Shown here one piece after another: positions 16,320 to 23,147 of a stretch of DNA of 64,000 nt. A program made the position numbers and the translations under genes. This DNA is from an uncultured bacterium (GTDB lineage: Bacteria; Bacillota; Clostridia; Lachnospirales; Lachnospiraceae). The stretch is from assembly GCA_947243845.1 (NCBI GenBank), contig CAMXIF010000003.1, forward strand, positions 1-64,000, given 5' to 3'. The notes under the pieces are model-generated. The model did not search any database, was not told the DNA's origin, and saw only the letters and a program-made list of their open reading frames with translations. Position 1 is the stretch's first letter. Each line of letters opens with the position of its first letter.

Positions 16320-17915
16320 TCACACCTCCTTAAGAACACTGATAAATTCTTCCACAGCATCCTTCGTTTCAGTATTTGTAAAAGTCAATTCCCCAAGCAT
16401 TTCCAACAAAGCGCCATTTCCCTCTTTGATTGCCCTGTTTGTCTCCCTTATAGATACGGAAAGCTGCCGGATATCTACTTCTGGTTCTTCTTCACTGGTA
16501 TCTACATATCTTGGAATGTTCAGATTATAGTCGTTTGCCTTGATATCCTCAAATGATGCAAGATAAGCCACCTTATCGACTGGTTTTCTGTCCGTATACA
16601 ATTCCATCACTCTGTCAATATGTTCCTCGCGCATGACATTCTGTTTCTTTTCCCTTTCATACAGCTTGGAAGCATCAATAAACAATACATCTCGTCTTTC
16701 CCTGTGCTTTTTTAATACTACAATGCAGGTTGGAATAGAAGTATTATAAAACATATTTGACGGAAGCCCAATAATAGCATAAATCGACCCATTCATGAGG
16801 AGTATTTCCCTGATTGCCCCTTCTGCCGCTCCCCTGAATAGAACACCGTGGGGAAGAACAATTGCCATCGTTCCCTTCTGCTTTAAATGATAGAACCCAT
16901 GTAATAAAAATGCGTAATCCGCTTTTGACTTAGGAGCCAATTTACCCCCATAATCCATAAACCGCTCATCCTGTTTGAATCCCTCTGCGGCAGACCAATT
17001 CGCCGAATAGGGAGGATTCATCGTTACAACATCAAACTCTGTCTCTTCATCTGTTGGCCAATCAGCATCAAGAGTATCCCCATTACGCAGGTGCTGGTTT
17101 TCAGGCAGGACTCCATGCAGGAACATATTCATGCGTGCCAGATTATAGGTTGATGGCATAAGTTCCTGTCCATAGAATTTAATGTAATCCGGCTCTTTTG
17201 AGTAATTTCTACAGCTAAGCATCAATGAGCCGGACCCCATACACGGATCATATACCTGTAATCCCTTTTTCCCTTCCTGGCCAGATATGGCAATCCTGCA
17301 AAGGATCTGCGCGGGGCCATGTGGCGTATAAAATTCTCCAGCCTTTTTACCTGTCTCAGACGCAAACTGGCCAATCAGATACTCATATGCGTTACCAAGG
17401 ACATCTCCTTCCGTATGGATAATGTCCACGCCATCCAATACCTTGATGACTTCCGCAATTGTGGCACTCTGCTTCTGGTCACCGGTGCCAAGTCGGTTTG
17501 AATATAAATCTACATCCGCAAATAGGCCGTTGAATAATTCATCAGATTCCTCTATACGGTTAAAAGCCGCCTGCAGTTTTTCTCTATTAAAAGAATTATT
17601 TTTAGCAGCATTTAACATACTTATATATGTCATGTCAGGATCAAGCGTATAATGCTTTGATTCTTTTATTTCACTCAGTAATTCTTCGGCATCATCTGAT
17701 TTCATCGCATCCTCATACACGTACTGTGCTTCTTCAAGACTATCTGGATTTTTGTCCTTAATGAGGTCATAAACTTTTGCTAAATATGAGTCTGATAGAT
17801 ATTTATAGAAAACCAATCCCAAAAGATACGTTTTGTACTCATTTGCATCCATTTTCCCTCTAAGTACATCCGCACCGCTCCACAATACCTGTAATAAATC
17901 TTTCCCTTCAGCCAT
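16320..17915 (-). CDS. hsdM: Type I restriction enzyme, M (N6-adenine methyltransferase) subunit
   Basis: 531 residues. The HsdM N-terminal helical domain (LLQVLWSGADVLRGKMDANE) is followed by the N6-adenine methylase: GEFYTPHGPAQILCRIAI (~193), SAM-binding VYDPCMGSGSLMLS (~220) and the catalytic NPPY motif in FDVVTMNPPYSANW (~300). The protein methylates the site that HsdS chooses and forms the M2S core of the restriction enzyme. It starts 2 bp after the half-hsdS gene and its end carries the ribosome site for hsdS, so the three are translated as a chain. Confidence 0.96.
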   Translation of the reverse strand: MAEGKDLLQVLWSGADVLRGKMDANEYKTYLLGLVFYKYLSDSYLAKVYDLIKDKNPDSLEEAQYVYEDAMKSDDAEELLSEIKESKHYTLDPDMTYISMLNAAKNNSFNREKLQAAFNRIEESDELFNGLFADVDLYSNRLGTGDQKQSATIAEVIKVLDGVDIIHTEGDVLGNAYEYLIGQFASETGKKAGEFYTPHGPAQILCRIAISGQEGKKGLQVYDPCMGSGSLMLSCRNYSKEPDYIKFYGQELMPSTYNLARMNMFLHGVLPENQHLRNGDTLDADWPTDEETEFDVVTMNPPYSANWSAAEGFKQDERFMDYGGKLAPKSKADYAFLLHGFYHLKQKGTMAIVLPHGVLFRGAAEGAIREILLMNGSIYAIIGLPSNMFYNTSIPTCIVVLKKHRERRDVLFIDASKLYEREKKQNVMREEHIDRVMELYTDRKPVDKVAYLASFEDIKANDYNLNIPRYVDTSEEEPEVDIRQLSVSIRETNRAIKEGNGALLEMLGELTFTNTETKDAVEEFISVLKEV

Positions 17916-17917
17916 AG

Positions 17918-18442
17918 CTAATCTTCCTCCATCCTGCGTATCAAGGTCATTGTAAATTTTCTTACATCCTCTGCCTGCTTTATCATTAAATCATTTTGTA
18001 TAATTGACTGTCTGTATAAATTTCCTATTGTCCTTTGTTTTTCTATATCCGGTAAAATAATTTTTAATTCTCCGATAGTTTTTATATTCAGTTTCTTGAC
18101 ACTCAAGGTTGTCCCCTGATGGTACATTTCTATCTGTTGTTCAAAACCTTTTCCCTCGTTAAATTGATAACAAAAATACCAAGGATAGATTTTTTCAGTA
18201 TCAAAATCACATCTTAGAAAATTTGATGTAATACACTTTGCTTCTGTCTGTTCCGATATCGGAGAACATTTGGATTTTATCAAATTTATGATACAACCCA
18301 TCCCCTCTTTCGTTGAATGAATGCAGTGCAAATCATTCTCAAAATCCTCCGGGGTATATAATTCATCAGCCTGCTCTCTTATTCGTGTAGGATTTTTACC
18401 TAATGTAAATTGTATAATCTCATTTAATGGTATAGATTCCAT
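17918..18442 (-). CDS. Half-size HsdS-like specificity protein (single target-recognition domain)
   Basis: 174 residues, less than half a normal HsdS. MESIPLNEIIQFTLGKNPTR, then ...HQGTTLSVKKLNIKTIGELK and ILPDIEKQRTIGNLYRQSII give one target-recognition domain with the usual LP..EQ..IG helix after it. It is the first gene of the hsd operon, with AAGGAG before its ATG and an operator-flanked promoter. A half-S can dimerise to a palindromic specificity or compete with the full HsdS. Which it does is not visible. It differs in sequence from both halves of the full HsdS, so it is not a simple duplicate. Confidence 0.82.
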   Translation of the reverse strand: MESIPLNEIIQFTLGKNPTRIREQADELYTPEDFENDLHCIHSTKEGMGCIINLIKSKCSPISEQTEAKCITSNFLRCDFDTEKIYPWYFCYQFNEGKGFEQQIEMYHQGTTLSVKKLNIKTIGELKIILPDIEKQRTIGNLYRQSIIQNDLMIKQAEDVRKFTMTLIRRMEED

Positions 18443-18456
18443 CGAGTCTCCTTATT

Positions 18457-18530
18457 GTAATTTAATTAAATTACATTATGACAATAACTCTTTTTAGCTA
18501 TTTTGTCAATAAGTAATTTAATTAAATTAC
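18457..18530 (-). promoter_or_regulatory. hsd operon promoter between two identical 18-bp palindromes
   Basis: TTGACA (18509-18504) and TATTGT (18486-18481) on the minus strand are 17 bp apart. A perfect palindrome GTAATTTAATTAAATTAC occurs twice, at 18457-18474 (over the transcription start) and 18513-18530 (just upstream of -35), 56 bp start to start. This is a strong candidate repressor or activator site pair. No obvious regulator gene lies in the element. Confidence 0.7.
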
Positions 18531-18605
18531 AAAATTATGCTTTACTTCTATATTGCCTCATTTTTTACTTCTTTACAAAACTTTTCAAAATTCTGCATGG
18601 CACGC

Positions 18606-18627
18606 AAAAAGCGCCATCTACGGCGCT
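18606..18627 (-). terminator. Terminator between the spoIIID N-half and the hsd promoter
   Basis: Stem AGCGCC/GGCGCT with a 6-base loop, followed on the minus strand by TTTTT. It would stop sigma-E transcripts that enter the element from the spoIIID promoter before they reach the restriction operon. Confidence 0.65.
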
Positions 18628-18691
18628 CCTCCGCAAACAGCGTTTCTCCATTCCCCCTATTCGATTACCCAAATTACTCCATTTTTATACA

Positions 18692-18739
18692 GCTCTATTT
18701 TGTTACGACCATATGTACCGTAGATTTACTAATCCCAAA
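18692..18739. other. Attachment site at the spoIIID N-terminal end of the element
   Basis: TATGTA at 18712-18717 matches 4870-4875. Bases above 18717 are spoIIID coding DNA; bases below 18712 are element DNA starting GCTCTA at 18692. The probable crossover dinucleotide is TG at 18714-18715. Confidence 0.85.
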
Positions 18740-18826
18740 CTCCTTCGCCGTCTGTCTCACCGTAGCATTATTCTCAATGATATAATTGGCAATCTGAATT
18801 GCACGTTCCTCAATATAATCTTTCAA
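18695..18826 (-). CDS. spoIIID: SpoIIID sporulation regulator, N-terminal half of a split gene
   Basis: Start TTG 18826 with GAGGGG 7 bases upstream. The product begins MKDYIEERAIQIANYIIENN and continues ATVRQTAKEFGISKSTVH, the SpoIIID helix-turn-helix (the AKEFG.SKSTVHKD pattern is nearly invariant). After His38 the frame enters the element, adds five foreign codons (MVVTK) and stops at 18697-18695. The intact protein continues with KDVT..., which is exactly what lies at 4,870. The unexcised product would be a 43-residue peptide that keeps the helix-turn-helix but lacks the basic C-terminal DNA contacts. A sigma-E promoter lies just upstream, as expected for spoIIID. Confidence 0.93.
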   Translation of the reverse strand: MKDYIEERAIQIANYIIENNATVRQTAKEFGISKSTVHMVVTK

Positions 18827-18854
18827 AAGGAAACCCCTCAGAACACTTTTTTAC

Positions 18855-18883
18855 ATTGTATGAAGTGATGTGAGGGGTTATGA
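18855..18883 (-). promoter_or_regulatory. spoIIID: Sigma-E-type promoter of spoIIID
   Basis: On the minus strand CATACAAT (18862-18855) exactly fits the sigma-E -10 consensus CATACAMT. TCATAAC (18883-18877) fits 5 of 7 positions of the -35 pattern, and the spacing is 14 bp. Transcription would start about 22 bases before the TTG codon. It implies mother-cell expression. Confidence 0.75.
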
Positions 18884-19092
18884 CTTCTGAAAAATAGTAT
18901 TTCATAGTTATTTTTGAGGTAGTAATTCTTTTAGGCCCCGCATTGATACAACGCCCATCAACCACCTTACCATTCTCAATTCTTCTAACATGTTTTCCTT
19001 AATCGATAATATCTGAATTTATTCAGTTACAATAAATATATTCCACATTTCATATAAGTATAGAATTCTTTGTGCATCTAACGGATGATTCC

Positions 19093-19430
19093 TCATTCCA
19101 ATTCTCTCATCATCATAATAATTCTGAGGCAACTTATTATTATAATATTCCAACGAATTTTGTATTTGTATTCTTTCTTATCTTCGTAACCACATAACCT
19201 TGCATCAACATGTCCACAGAAAATATAAGCATATTCATGAAATACTATAAAATACAATCTATACTCTATCACGGCATCAAAATATTCCGCTCTCCATTTC
19301 GTTTCAGGCATAAAACGCCACACTAAACTTTCCAGATAAGATTCCTGTTCTTCAATAACTCCCTCATTGATAAAGATACAAAATTCATCATTTATTATTG
19401 TCACTGACGCCTCTATGGTCTGACCATCCA
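19093..19430 (-). pseudogene. Remnant with a degenerate HExxH metallopeptidase motif
   Basis: The minus-strand frame reads ...TIEASVTIINDEFCIFINEG... and then YRLYFIVFHEYAYIFCGHVD. This looks like the FHEYAHI.CGH zinc-peptidase motif of domesticated mobile-element proteins, with the second zinc His changed to Tyr. It has no start of its own and runs out of frame with the ATPase remnant upstream. The family call is tentative. Confidence 0.4.
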
Positions 19431-19920
19431 ACAGTTGCAAATGACAACGTGGAATTAATATGATTCCACACCGTATATCCCGTTTTCCTATCCTTTTTTG
19501 CCACGATAATATTTTTATACTCAAAACTATCCAATACTCTGGGCGACTGAGTTACCATAATCACCTTTGGCAAAAGCTCCGGCGGCTGTAAAAACAATGT
19601 CGCCAAGGCAATAAACCGTTATCTATCATCCGAAAAATGCTCCGGTCCTAACACATATTTACTATTCCTCTTTTCAATCCATTGGGAATTTAAAGCTTCC
19701 GAAAAGGTTTTGTGAAACTGAAAGGTTTTACAGCCAGATAAGATTAGCCGAGCAGCCCGTTCACTTGCACTAGATGCTTCATCCGTAAGCAAAAAACTCT
19801 CTTTTTGTCCACTGCTTAGTTCATATCCATTTTTCCGTCAGTAACTGCATCTTCTGCAAAAATCAAGGTATCATTTACTGCTTTCACAAGTGAAAACTCA
19901 TATACTTTCTTGATTACCTC
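19388..19920 (-). pseudogene. AAA-family ATPase (OLD/AAA_21-like) remnant
   Basis: The frame pieces LSSGQKESFLLTDEASSASE, then SQWIEKRNSKYVLGPEHFSD, a stop at ~19,620, and ATLFLQPPELLPKVIMVTQS with PRVLDSFEYKNIIVAKKDRK match the C-terminal part of predicted defence-type ATPases (the LSDG...ATLLQP...TQSP.L.D.F pattern). The Walker B/switch segment between LLQP and VIMVTQS is deleted, and stops break the frame. A dead gene. Confidence 0.6.
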
Positions 19921-20012
19921 TTCATGCTCACTATATTGAATAATGAAAAACAAATAAATAACTAATCACTCCCGCTATTTGTGCAAGCAAACATATTGTT
20001 CCAACTAATTTT

Positions 20013-20476
20013 CTATAAACATACTACTCTACACATACCAATCAATAATAGCAGAATAGACCTTAGAATTTTATATCTAACATGCTTTCCACTATTTTCT
20101 TTCCCCAATCTAAAACTTTTCAGTTCAACATACTTTTTCCCACAAATAATATAAGATAATATATGCTCCTTCCAGTCAAACATTCTGCATTCTATTTCCG
20201 TTCTCTTTTCATGATTTAATATCATTGGCAGCATAATGTTTTCTTCTACGATCAGTGTATCTAAAAGGTTATAGTCCTGAAATACAAACTCAGGATTTTT
20301 CTGCCAAAAGTCGGATTTAAGATTGTGCTTTTTCCAGAGCCGTGAACTCCCATAATACCGATAAATTTATCTTGATCAACATAAATGTTGGCATAATCAA
20401 TCGCTCTTACTCTCACTTTTCTTGTATCATAATTCTTTACAAGACTATTCACTTCGATATAATAATGCTCTATCAT
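20013..20476 (-). pseudogene. BceA-like ABC transporter ATPase remnant
   Basis: From 20476 the frame reads EVNSLVKNYDTRKVRVRAID, ...FIGIMGVHGSGKSTILN (Walker A), then shifts frame and jumps to PEFVFQDYNLLDTLIVEENI (Q-loop), then MLPMILNHEKRTEIECR. The stretch between Walker A and the Q-loop is shortened and nothing resembling the signature or Walker B follows. The order matches bacitracin-type (BceA/LolD-like) ATPases. It lies just downstream of an XRE membrane regulator and was probably its partner transporter. Confidence 0.65.
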
Positions 20477-20497
20477 AGAACGTTACCGTTCCTTCCT

Positions 20498-21319
20498 TTA
20501 GAGAGGCTGCTTGTGTTGATTTCGGAGCAATACGGAGTAAGACCAATACACCCCTGCACAAAAAATCATGACGAATGTACAAGCGCCCACAAATACCATG
20601 TATAATACATTGTCGCGCATTATTTCAGCTTCACTCAGAAGATACATTGTCTCCCATGTGACTCTGATATTACAGGCAAAATACATTTCACCGACACCCA
20701 CAGCCACCAGACATACTATAATACCCGCCAGCAGCACTTTTTTCATATTTCTAAATTCATCCAACAGCTCTCTTCTCACATCTTCTGAAAGCAACAGTTC
20801 CTTATCCCTGAAATTTCTATAAGGATTTTGTTTTAAAATAACGTAAAATACAATCGCAAGCAGTGCTATAATTGACACCGCGCCAAGAAGTGGCTGTACT
20901 GTCAGTTCATAAAAACCGGGCTCCGTTGAAGAATAGGAAACTCCGTTACAGCCTATCATGAGTCCGCAGGCCGCCGCTATCCATAAAAACTTCTTTCTAT
21001 AATAAAGCAGGAATCCATTCGCCGTTTCTCGGTTTACATAATATTCATTCTCTTCTGTTCTTTTGTCACTACACCTGCTTTCCAAATCTCTACCTGTACT
21101 ATCACTCTCTACAGCCATCTCCCGCTCTTCCATAAGCAGATCATCCAGTGTTATTTGAAATATCTTACTAATCAAAATAATTTTCTCTGTTTCGGGATAG
21201 CCATTATCATTCTCCCACTTGCTGATTGCCTGTCTGCTGGTATGCAGTTTTTCTGCCAATGCTTCCTGTGAAAGTCCCTGTGCCTTTCTCAATTGATACA
21301 GCTTTTCTCCAAATGTCAT
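20498..21319 (-). CDS. XRE-family regulator with C-terminal membrane helices
   Basis: 273 residues. An HTH_3 DNA-binding domain is at ~3-60 (LRKAQGLSQEALAEKLHTSR, then QAISKWENDNGYPETEKI). A hydrophilic linker with many charged residues follows, then four to five hydrophobic segments at ~125-145, 155-175, 195-215 and 240-262. Such membrane-bound XRE proteins often sit beside an ABC transporter and respond to cell-envelope stress; here the neighbouring ABC gene is a remnant. ATG 21319 has GAAAGGA upstream. It is divergent from the small membrane gene at 21596 with shared operator-like repeats between. Ligand unknown. Confidence 0.82.
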   Translation of the reverse strand: MTFGEKLYQLRKAQGLSQEALAEKLHTSRQAISKWENDNGYPETEKIILISKIFQITLDDLLMEEREMAVESDSTGRDLESRCSDKRTEENEYYVNRETANGFLLYYRKKFLWIAAACGLMIGCNGVSYSSTEPGFYELTVQPLLGAVSIIALLAIVFYVILKQNPYRNFRDKELLLSEDVRRELLDEFRNMKKVLLAGIIVCLVAVGVGEMYFACNIRVTWETMYLLSEAEIMRDNVLYMVFVGACTFVMIFCAGVYWSYSVLLRNQHKQPL

Positions 21320-21464
21320 ATTATTTATCCTTTCTGTGCTTCTTTATTATTTGCTTCATCATAGCAAAAATACCGGGAATGTCTATCATTTTGTTGTGGC
21401 AATTCCGCAACTTTGCGTTGCAACAGCAAGACAGCTAATTCCTAACACCCCAAAACCATCCAAC

Positions 21465-21504
21465 CTTACACAATTGTAAGTTACAGCACATAAATTGTAA
21501 GTTA
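21465..21504. promoter_or_regulatory. Operator-like repeats between the XRE gene and small membrane gene
   Basis: AATTGTAAGTTA occurs at 21472-21483 and 21493-21504, exactly 21 bp apart (two helical turns). The first copy also forms the dyad CTTACA-CAAT-TGTAAG (21465-21480). A likely binding site for the XRE protein or another regulator. Confidence 0.5.
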
Positions 21505-21595
21505 AATCGATGGATACAGAGCATCTCATTTGATATCCTTATTTCAGATAAAGAAAACACCTCGCGGTAATACAAAGAAAAGGAGCTATCAACAC

Positions 21596-21778
21596 ATGAA
21601 AAAATTAATTATTCCAGCAGCTTTCATAGTAGCCATTATTGCAGTACGTATGGTATTATCAGTCGCCTTCAACGAACAGGCAGCTGAAGTATTTGGCAGA
21701 GTATCCGTTAGCTTTTTGTTCTTTTATTATATCTGTCAATTATCCAAAAACAAATGTAAGAGCGCCCAGAGTCACTGA
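21596..21778 (+). CDS. Small membrane protein of unknown function
   Basis: 60 codons from ATG 21596, 11 bases behind AAGGAG. Two hydrophobic helices are visible: LIIPAAFIVAIIAVRMVLSV and VFGRVSVSFLFFYYICQL, with a short Lys-rich cytoplasmic tail. No family recognised. It is divergent from the XRE regulator and shares its putative operator, so it may be a target of that regulator. Confidence 0.55.
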   Translation: MKKLIIPAAFIVAIIAVRMVLSVAFNEQAAEVFGRVSVSFLFFYYICQLSKNKCKSAQSH

Positions 21779-21796
21779 GCGCTCACAAATCCATCT

Positions 21797-22912
21797 CTAA
21801 TCAAAACGAAAATTTCCACTTCCCGATAAAGCACTGGACACCCAACTGTTTGCCTGCGCCAATGAGATTGGATTCTCTGAGGTAAACACAGCCCTGAAAT
21901 GATTTCCCACTTTATCTGTGGGCGTTACCGATACAAGACTTATACCGTTTGGCAGCTGGCTTCTGACCAGATCATAGACCTGATTCCTGCCGCCTGTATA
22001 GGTAAACGCAGTGGAAGTCCTTCTATGATTGTTTCCATTACAAACACACGCTAATTCAAGTCTTGCCGCCTGCATCCTTGCCAGAACCTGATCACAGGCT
22101 GCCTTATCCTGGGCCAGCTGTAAGTTCGTCAGTTCGCTGATCTTACTGGTAATCTCTTTCATACGGTCATTCATCAGCTTTACTATATTTTCCAGCTTAT
22201 TGAAATTCTCGATATAATCTTCATCATCTATATCCAATTCCATCTGCTTCTGACCCAGCTTTTCAATCGTTTTACGGTATCTCTGTTTCTGATCCTCATA
22301 CACCTGAAGATCGTTTAATGCAGACTGCTGCTTCCCTTCCTGAATAGAATAGCATACCTTGAAAACAAAGATGGTCTGTATAATCGATTCATTAGTAAAA
22401 AACTTTTTAGTGGAAAAAGCATTATTTTCTACACCGATAAACAGGGTCATTCCCGGTGCAATCGGTTTTGCATCCGATTTTTTCTCCACAGAAGTACTGG
22501 TGGAACTGCTGAAACTCCCCACGATTGCCTGCACAACTGCAAATGCCTCATTGGCAATATAACGTTCCCTTTCTTTCAGAGCAAGGATGGACTCGCTGGT
22601 AGGTTTATCCACCTCTTCCACTTTACTTCCCTCCGGCGCCTTCTTCGTTCCCAGAAGGGCCTTGCTGCAACTGTCAATGATTGCACTGACAGAATTCAAA
22701 GACCATTCACTGACCGTTGTCAGATGGCTGTATCTGCCTTCGACCAACAGTTTCTTATCAGAAATGTTTTCATAATGCTTCTGTTCCATTTCCTCAAGTT
22801 CCTGTTGCAGCGCCTGCTGTCTTCGATCCATATCGCTGTTCATCTTAGTTACATACTCCTGAAACTCTGTGTTCTGTAATTCCTGTTTCTGGATTGAATT
22901 TGATTTTCCCAT
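21797..22912 (-). CDS. Unknown coiled-coil protein, 371 residues
   Basis: No family recognised. It begins with a Gln/Glu-rich coiled coil (~5-50, QQALQQELEEMEQKHYEN). The middle (~100-200) contains a Ser/Thr stretch and hydrophobic segments such as MTLFIGVENNAF and IIQTIFVFKVCYSI. A second long coiled coil spans ~200-280. The C-terminal ~70 residues read as a folded domain (VYDLVRSQLPNGISLVSVTP). There is no signal peptide. It is a single-gene unit with two hairpins upstream. Helical layouts like this occur in pore-forming toxins and in scaffold proteins, but I see no decisive motif. Confidence 0.7.
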   Translation of the reverse strand: MGKSNSIQKQELQNTEFQEYVTKMNSDMDRRQQALQQELEEMEQKHYENISDKKLLVEGRYSHLTTVSEWSLNSVSAIIDSCSKALLGTKKAPEGSKVEEVDKPTSESILALKERERYIANEAFAVVQAIVGSFSSSTSTSVEKKSDAKPIAPGMTLFIGVENNAFSTKKFFTNESIIQTIFVFKVCYSIQEGKQQSALNDLQVYEDQKQRYRKTIEKLGQKQMELDIDDEDYIENFNKLENIVKLMNDRMKEITSKISELTNLQLAQDKAACDQVLARMQAARLELACVCNGNNHRRTSTAFTYTGGRNQVYDLVRSQLPNGISLVSVTPTDKVGNHFRAVFTSENPISLAQANSWVSSALSGSGNFRFD

Positions 22913-22987
22913 TTGTTTTCCTCTCCTTTAATTGTTTTGGGTTTACAGGTAACTATGTACTAAGTATATAGGATGAATAAGCATATA

Positions 22988-23022
22988 AAATGCTTAGTGG
23001 CGATTTATCGCCGCTAAGCATT
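22988..23022 (-). terminator. Hairpin upstream of the coiled-coil gene
   Basis: AATGCTTAG-TGGCGAT and ATCGCCG-CTAAGCATT pair around TT, and TTTT follows on the minus strand. It is the second of two tandem terminator-like hairpins behind the GH3 gene. Confidence 0.6.
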
Positions 23023-23092
23023 TGTCAATGGTAATTTTTACAACAGATAACTGCGTAACGGGATGAAAGATTACAATGCCATGCAAACTATC

Positions 23093-23123
23093 AAAAACGT
23101 GGCATGATCAAAATCATGCCACG
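23093..23123 (-). terminator. Terminator of the GH3/Opp operon
   Basis: Perfect 11-bp stem CGTGGCATGAT/ATCATGCCACG with a 4-base loop and TTTTT on the minus strand, 25 bp after the GH3 stop. Confidence 0.85.
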
Positions 23124-23147
23124 CCCCAAAATACCATAAATATAATC

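Larger units (their letters stand above)
4872..18714. mobile_element. 13.8-kb spoIIID intervening element (skin-like) carrying anti-phage genes
   Basis: Bounded by a TATGTA direct repeat (4870-4875, 18712-18717) inside the two halves of spoIIID. All genes lie on the minus strand: half-hsdS, hsdM, hsdS, hsdR, a small ORF, rloA-like, rloB-like, helicase-nuclease, serine recombinase. No phage structural, replication or conjugation genes are present. Joining the ends gives an attP with outer arms GCTCTA/TAGAGC each 22 bases from the central dinucleotide. Excision restores SpoIIID. The middle (6.5-9.1 kb) is clearly richer in A+T than the chromosomal flanks, suggesting transfer. The ends are supported by sequence; mobility and developmental timing are inferred. 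Confidence 0.88.

Noticed and set aside
4872-18714. Element as a prophage
   Set aside because: No capsid, tail, terminase, portal, lysis or replication gene is present; only recombinase and defence genes.
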